In this document: positions 59,601 to 64,000 of the stretch, in pieces
Layout of the letters: every line of letters starts with the position of its first letter
How positions within the stretch are numbered: the first letter of the stretch is position 1
From: an uncultured bacterium
Lineage (GTDB): Bacteria; Bacillota_I; Bacilli_A; RFN20; CAG-826
DNA: 64,000 bases
Direction of reading: 5' to 3'
Assembly (NCBI GenBank): GCA_949296775.1
Contig: CASFQA010000006.1
Span: 1 to 64,000, forward strand
Notes under the pieces: model-generated
The model's database searches: none
What the model saw: the letters and a program-made list of their open reading frames with translations, nothing else
Told to the model about the DNA's origin: nothing
Translations under genes and position numbers: made by a program

Positions 59601-62600
59601 TGTTGGCATCTCCTTTCAAGGTATCTTTTATCTTTTTGGCCAATTTGCGGCAACTGAACTCGAAGAAGGCGGCCTTCTCGAGGTAAGTCGATTTCTCCAC
59701 CACTTTCCGGAATAAGCCAACCACGTCGGCGGTTTCGCTCGAAGCGTGGGTATAATGGAGAAGATCGGCTTTATCTTTGAACCCCATCTTCTTGTAGAAC
59801 TCGTAAAGATGGCTGAGGTCGTTCTGGGTTAAGAGGAAATCGCTATAGCCGCTTTGCCAGTTAGAGGGGTCGCGGCGATTGAGGCAATCCTCGTAATGGA
59901 CATAATCTTCGGCGATCTTCAGTAAAGACGCCCCGACTGGATCTTGCTTGACCCTTTCGAAGGCCCGCTTGGCCCCCAGATAATCCCGTTCGGCCAGTAA
60001 GCGTTTCCCATGGGCGATCCAGTGCTTCGGATCAACGATGTCGCTGAATAGGAAACGATAATCGTCGAAAGACAACGGCTCCAACCCGTCCAAAAGCTTC
60101 TTATGGGAGGCCTCGGGGGCGGCAGATTCGAAAAGCAGAATCCGGTTCCGCGCCCTAGTCAAGCCGACGTAAAGCCGGTTGAACATCATCCGGTGGACGG
60201 TCGAGGCGTGGGTCGATTCCCGCCCGCCGTCTAAGCAAAGGGCGAACTCGGCCCCGAATTCGGTCAGGAAATCGACTAAGACCACCGAATCCCATTCCCG
60301 CCCCTTCGCTTCCCCGACGGAAAGGAAGGAACCGCCGATATAGTTCTCAACGTCATCATCATTAACCGAGGAAAGCCGTTTTTTGGCCTCCTCGCAAGAA
60401 GAGGGGGAAGGGAAAAGGAAGACGATGTCGGAGTCAGAAGAGGCCGCCACCTTGACGATATCGGCGAACCGGTCGTTTTCCTTGATGAAAGCGACGAAAA
60501 GGTCGTTTTGGTCTTCGCGAAGCGACTTCTCCTCGGCGTCGAGTTCCTGCTTTTGGGCCCCGATGGCTTTTTTCTTGATGGCATTCAGCTTGTTGATGAA
60601 GGCTAAGAGGTTGGGCCCGCTTCGATAGGAGCCGTCGAGGGTAAGGGCGGAGATCTTAAATGGCCGGTGGAAATGCTCGGTTAAGGCGGCGTTGGCCCTC
60701 GACAAAGAAAAGATCGTCGGGTTCACGCATTGGTTCTCGTCTCCGTAAAGGAATAAATTGAGGGAACGGGCGTCTTGAGTCCCAAGATAAGGCAAAAGGG
60801 AGATGAACTGCAACTCGGTCAAATCCTGATACTCATCGAGCACCACCGCGTCATAGCTATGGGCCCGTTTCCTTTTCCTGATGAGGCGATAAGCCAATTG
60901 GTTATCGGTATGGAGGTTGGAGGCGGAAAGGTCGCCGTCATATGCCAACCCGATTTCGTAAATCAAAGAGGCGATATCTTTTTCGATCGAGGGTTCGTCT
61001 TCCATCTTCGACAAAAACCGCTCCCGGGTCAATTTTCCGTTTGACGCGCATTCGGCCGAGCCGAACATCACCCCGCGGAGGAATAGGTACACCCGGCTCG
61101 CTTGGGAGGCTTTGCTTTCCGATAGTCCACTCATCTTCCTCGCTAAACGCGGCCTTTTGTCCAAGTAAGAGGCGTAATAGGAATGGAAATGCCCTTCCCC
61201 AGCAAGCCGGGTGCCCCCGAGTTCATCCAAGGCTAATTCGGCATAGGTGTAGCAATCGATGTTCTCGCACCCCATTTCCGTTAATTTCTTTTGGGCGTAA
61301 TCCCGGAGGGCCGGCTCATAAGTCAAATACAGGACTTTGCCGTTTCCTTGCAAATCAAGGCAGTTTTGCAGCGAAAGAATGGTTTTCCCGGTTCCGGCCG
61401 ACCCGGTAAAGGCGACCGGAGGGACCAAGCTAGCCGAACGGAGCAAGCCGAATTGCTTGTCGCTAGGATAGGCCAAGGAATCGGTTTTCTTCTTGTTCAG
61501 GTCGAGGAAGACCCGTTCAAGTTGCAGGGGCCGATTTTCATTTAACCGCCTCTCCCATTGGTTGGCGGCCTCCCCTTGACGGTCGTGGTCTTCGTGGGGG
61601 ATGAGGTCGAGGAGGATGAAATCGCTCGGCCGGAAATTCCGGTTCTCCAGGCTCAGATAGCGTTTGCAATCGGCGCCCCGGATGAAGAAAACCCGCGATC
61701 CGGCGTAATCGCCGCCTTTTAAGCGGAACTTATGGATTTGCTTGATCTGCTTCAGGTTCCGGCTGCTTAGATACTGGACTAAGGAGGGTTCGCTAGTGAT
61801 GAGCAGCTTCCGCTCCATCTCGGCGATCTCCGCCTCGGCTTCCGGATGCTTATTCAGCAGTTTGGCGAAGGCGGCGTTGAAACGGAAACTCCGGAAAAGG
61901 CGCCGCTCCTCCTTGATATCGAAATCGACCTCCGGCTCCTCCTCTTCGATAACCTCCGGTTCGCTAGGGAAAGGGGGGTCAGGATAATCCGGTTGAAGAT
62001 CAGCCAGGGGCTCGAGAGCATAGTCCGGGCTTAAACCCGGCTCGACGGCCGCTTCCGCCTCCTCTTTTTTAGCCAAAGCATGTTCCTTTTCGTAGATCGA
62101 ATAAAGGAAATCGCCGGAGACGTAACCGTTATTGACCGTGACGTCAATTGAGGAATAGGCGACGATCGGCAGCTCTTTCCGCCGGTCGATGCGGACCACC
62201 AAATAAAAATATGGGGCTTGGATATGCCGAAGCAAAACGAAAGAAGGAACTTTCGCCTGATTCCCAAGGCAAGCGAGGATGGCGTAATCGGCCGGATCGA
62301 AAAAGGAAAGCAAGTCAAAAACCGGATCGTTTAAATCAATAACCCGCGGGCAATAAAGGCAGCATGGGTCGAACTCCGGCTTCTTCCCCGCCAGATCCTT
62401 TTCGATCCGCGAGAGGATGCCGAAATTCTCGGGGCTCCCAACCAATTGGTAATAACGGCATTTATGGCTTGCTAAGCTCGGCTTTAGGTCATAGTCGGAA
62501 ATCGATTTGGCGTAGGTCCGTTGATTGCTGGGCTTCCGGTAATTGGGATTGGCGACCAAATTCGGGATCTCGGTTTTCCTCTTCGCTTCGAAACTCGGTT

Positions 62601-63312
62601 TCCGGAAAGGCTCGAAAGAAGAAGACGGCTTAGAGTCCGTTGGACCGGTGATCTTCTTCGGCTTTTTCGAGGTCGAGGGGGTGAAGGAAGGGGCAAACGA
62701 CGATGGCAAAGAGGCGGGGGAGGCGTCTTCGCCCTCCTCTTCCTCCTCGTCTTTCCATTGCTTTGCGAACCCCAGATTTTTGATTTTCTTTTTGGCGGTG
62801 CTTTGGAAATACCCTTGGACCACGACGTTCGTCGGCTCGGCCTCCTGTCTGTCAATTGGCGGCAAGATCCGTTCGCTAGGCTTGACATTCGGGACGTAAT
62901 CGGGGTCATCGAACAGCTCGCGCAGCGCTGAGAGCGAATAATATTGGCCGGCTGAGAGCACGGCATATTCCTCGAACAAGGCGACGGCTATCTCCCCTTT
63001 GCTCAAATCGACGACATAAGCGGGGATAAGCCCGCCAAGATGGCCGATAAGAGCGAATAACGGCGTGCCGTATTGGTCGACTTCATAGGCGATGGTCGCC
63101 CAGTCGTCTAATGAAAAAAGCAGCAAATCCTCATTATCTTGATCGAAAAGGCGGTAATTACGCGGATAAGCGGCGTGACCGGGCCGAAACTTCAAGGAAG
63201 TGAATTCGGCGAAGGCTTTGCTTAAGCGCGAGTAAGCCTCTTCCGGGGCATCAGGATCGTAAAAAAGATGAATCGCGTGGCCTTTGTATGTTTTATCACC
63301 ATATCGATACAT
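59584..63312 (-). CDS. Large UvrD-type (SF1) helicase with unknown N-terminal region
   Basis: This 1242-residue protein has a C-terminal UvrD/Rep-like helicase with Walker A GSAGTGKT (637-644), motif II LDEYQDL (about 824-830), motif III GDENQCV, YRSGPNLL, and motif VI VGLTRARNR (about 1048-1056). A helical tail follows. The first 600 residues hold an unrecognised domain (about 1-150) and a Ser/Pro/Lys linker (about 160-280). A second unknown domain with CCLYCP comes next (about 285-425), then an acidic linker. A beta-rich segment (about 505-590, HKFRLKGGDYAGSRVFFI) recalls RelE/ParE-like folds. It is the first gene of the three-gene operon. AAAGG abuts the start codon. Confidence 0.9.
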   Translation of the reverse strand: MYRYGDKTYKGHAIHLFYDPDAPEEAYSRLSKAFAEFTSLKFRPGHAAYPRNYRLFDQDNEDLLLFSLDDWATIAYEVDQYGTPLFALIGHLGGLIPAYVVDLSKGEIAVALFEEYAVLSAGQYYSLSALRELFDDPDYVPNVKPSERILPPIDRQEAEPTNVVVQGYFQSTAKKKIKNLGFAKQWKDEEEEEGEDASPASLPSSFAPSFTPSTSKKPKKITGPTDSKPSSSFEPFRKPSFEAKRKTEIPNLVANPNYRKPSNQRTYAKSISDYDLKPSLASHKCRYYQLVGSPENFGILSRIEKDLAGKKPEFDPCCLYCPRVIDLNDPVFDLLSFFDPADYAILACLGNQAKVPSFVLLRHIQAPYFYLVVRIDRRKELPIVAYSSIDVTVNNGYVSGDFLYSIYEKEHALAKKEEAEAAVEPGLSPDYALEPLADLQPDYPDPPFPSEPEVIEEEEPEVDFDIKEERRLFRSFRFNAAFAKLLNKHPEAEAEIAEMERKLLITSEPSLVQYLSSRNLKQIKQIHKFRLKGGDYAGSRVFFIRGADCKRYLSLENRNFRPSDFILLDLIPHEDHDRQGEAANQWERRLNENRPLQLERVFLDLNKKKTDSLAYPSDKQFGLLRSASLVPPVAFTGSAGTGKTILSLQNCLDLQGNGKVLYLTYEPALRDYAQKKLTEMGCENIDCYTYAELALDELGGTRLAGEGHFHSYYASYLDKRPRLARKMSGLSESKASQASRVYLFLRGVMFGSAECASNGKLTRERFLSKMEDEPSIEKDIASLIYEIGLAYDGDLSASNLHTDNQLAYRLIRKRKRAHSYDAVVLDEYQDLTELQFISLLPYLGTQDARSLNLFLYGDENQCVNPTIFSLSRANAALTEHFHRPFKISALTLDGSYRSGPNLLAFINKLNAIKKKAIGAQKQELDAEEKSLREDQNDLFVAFIKENDRFADIVKVAASSDSDIVFLFPSPSSCEEAKKRLSSVNDDDVENYIGGSFLSVGEAKGREWDSVVLVDFLTEFGAEFALCLDGGRESTHASTVHRMMFNRLYVGLTRARNRILLFESAAPEASHKKLLDGLEPLSFDDYRFLFSDIVDPKHWIAHGKRLLAERDYLGAKRAFERVKQDPVGASLLKIAEDYVHYEDCLNRRDPSNWQSGYSDFLLTQNDLSHLYEFYKKMGFKDKADLLHYTHASSETADVVGLFRKVVEKSTYLEKAAFFEFSCRKLAKKIKDTLKGDANNGKRR

Positions 63313-63363
63313 CCTTTTGCCTGCCTAGGAGTGTAGAATAATTCCGCCCCTAAGGATAAGCAA

Positions 63364-63903
63364 GTGGAAAGATTAACAAAAGCCCAACCGCCGCTTCGGC
63401 CTTTGCTCGACAAACTGCTCAACCGGGTCGAGGAAGGGCTCCTTCGGTCCGGCTTGCCCTCCTTCGACTGTTTTTATTCCCGACCCGCCGAGCTTGACCA
63501 CGTCTATGTCTATTCTTCCTCAAGGCGGGATTTGGGGATGTTCGAGATCGGCTCAAGCTTAGACGATTGCTTCCCCGAAAGCCGAGCCTTTCAAAACAGC
63601 GAGAACGTCTTGGAACGGATCGCTTACAAGGGCGAACGGATCGTCTTGATTAAGTTTTTGGCCATCGACCCGGCTTTTGAAGGGAAAGGATATGGGCGGA
63701 ACCTCCTGGCTTCGATCCATAGCCATTTCCGGGAAACCTCTTTCTTCGTCTATCTTCCCGTCCAATACAAAAGGGCGGTCCGCTTCTTCCGGCAAGCGGG
63801 ATATCACCCGGTCAGCCAAGAAGGGGAACTCGCCCTCTTTGATATGATCTTGCTTTGCCGGCCCTACCAGCCATCCGGCTTGTGCCGGGAAGCCCGGTTT
63901 TAA
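63364..63903 (+). CDS. GNAT-family acetyltransferase
   Basis: This 179-residue protein has the acetyl-CoA loop FEGKGYGRNLLASIHSH (R/QxxGxG/A type) after KFLAIDPA, and YLPVQYKRAVRFFRQAGYHP near the C-terminus, typical of GNAT enzymes. The start is GTG 63364 with AAGGAT 6 nt upstream. The acceptor is unknown. It is divergent from the helicase operon across 51 bp and overlaps the convergent ABC gene by 4 bp. Confidence 0.85.
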   Translation: MERLTKAQPPLRPLLDKLLNRVEEGLLRSGLPSFDCFYSRPAELDHVYVYSSSRRDLGMFEIGSSLDDCFPESRAFQNSENVLERIAYKGERIVLIKFLAIDPAFEGKGYGRNLLASIHSHFRETSFFVYLPVQYKRAVRFFRQAGYHPVSQEGELALFDMILLCRPYQPSGLCREARF

Positions 63904-64000
63904 GCCAGTTGGGAATTGTATAGTTCGGCGAAGAAGCCGTTTTGCTCCATCAATTCGCCGAAATTCCCGGCCTCGATGATCTTTCCCGACTTCATGACGA
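63900..64000 (-). CDS. C-terminus of an ABC exporter ATPase (partial)
   Basis: The last 33 codons of a minus-strand gene read VMKSGKIIEAGNFGELMEQN and GFFAELYNSQLA. This is the standard end of MdlB/MsbA-type ABC exporters (v..GkIvE.G.h.eL....G.Y..Ly..Q). The rest lies beyond the window. The stop TAA overlaps the end of the GNAT gene. Confidence 0.85.
   Translation of the reverse strand, partial: VMKSGKIIEAGNFGELMEQNGFFAELYNSQLA

Overview
The window is a densely coded, roughly 53% GC bacterial segment. It contains no rRNA, tRNA or CRISPR array. The gene set points to a Gram-positive-type Bacillota, probably a gut-associated lineage of class Bacilli near the Mollicutes or Erysipelotrichales. 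The evidence is lipoproteins with lipoboxes and Ser/Thr-rich spacers but no outer-membrane genes, a CIRCE element in front of clpB, a ClpB without its N-domain (as in Mollicutes), CcpA/LacI-like operators, S66 carboxypeptidase, PepF and PhoH. This placement is inference from gene families only. Several genes have a -10 box 5-9 nt before the start codon and no Shine-Dalgarno sequence, which suggests that leaderless mRNAs are common.

Layout. 1-4.5 kb is a decayed accessory zone: yccF, a PIN-toxin/Phd-antitoxin module, a truncated second yccF copy, repeat remnants, an esterase, a three-copy 193-bp repeat and an antitoxin fragment. 4.5-11.5 kb holds a solute-binding lipoprotein with collagen-like and B-repeat segments, an AAA/DUF4143 ATPase with inverted-repeat operators, and a membrane-anchored Ig/OB-fold surface protein. 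11.5-15.4 kb holds regulators (CarD-like, a dual-HTH protein, TetR). 15.5-18.5 kb is a FecCD-type metal or cofactor uptake operon divergent from the TetR gene. 18.9-27.3 kb is an operon of a membrane-anchored protein, two paralogous surface proteins of about 1,120-1,130 residues, and a membrane-bound XRE regulator.

27.3-43.6 kb mixes housekeeping and envelope genes: SWIM protein, metallo-hydrolase, patatin, PepF, a 1011-residue lipoprotein, clpB under CIRCE, two tandem membrane diguanylate cyclases, and a LolD/FtsX-type ABC exporter. 43.7-50.1 kb is a minus-strand run: phoH, a PLD-helicase-DUF3427 protein overlapping a NUDIX gene, two unknown proteins and a GltD-like oxidoreductase. 50.2-57.5 kb has a tandem-HTH membrane regulator, LD-carboxypeptidase, GH36 alpha-galactosidase, a histidine phosphatase and an Xaa-Pro peptidase.

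The most unusual locus is at 58.2-63.3 kb. Three overlapping minus-strand genes encode a 1242-residue UvrD-type helicase with a long uncharacterised N-terminus, a short coiled-coil protein, and a fusion of a Vsr-type mismatch endonuclease to a NUDIX hydrolase. It is the best candidate here for an undescribed DNA repair or defence system. The window closes with a GNAT gene and the C-terminus of an ABC exporter.
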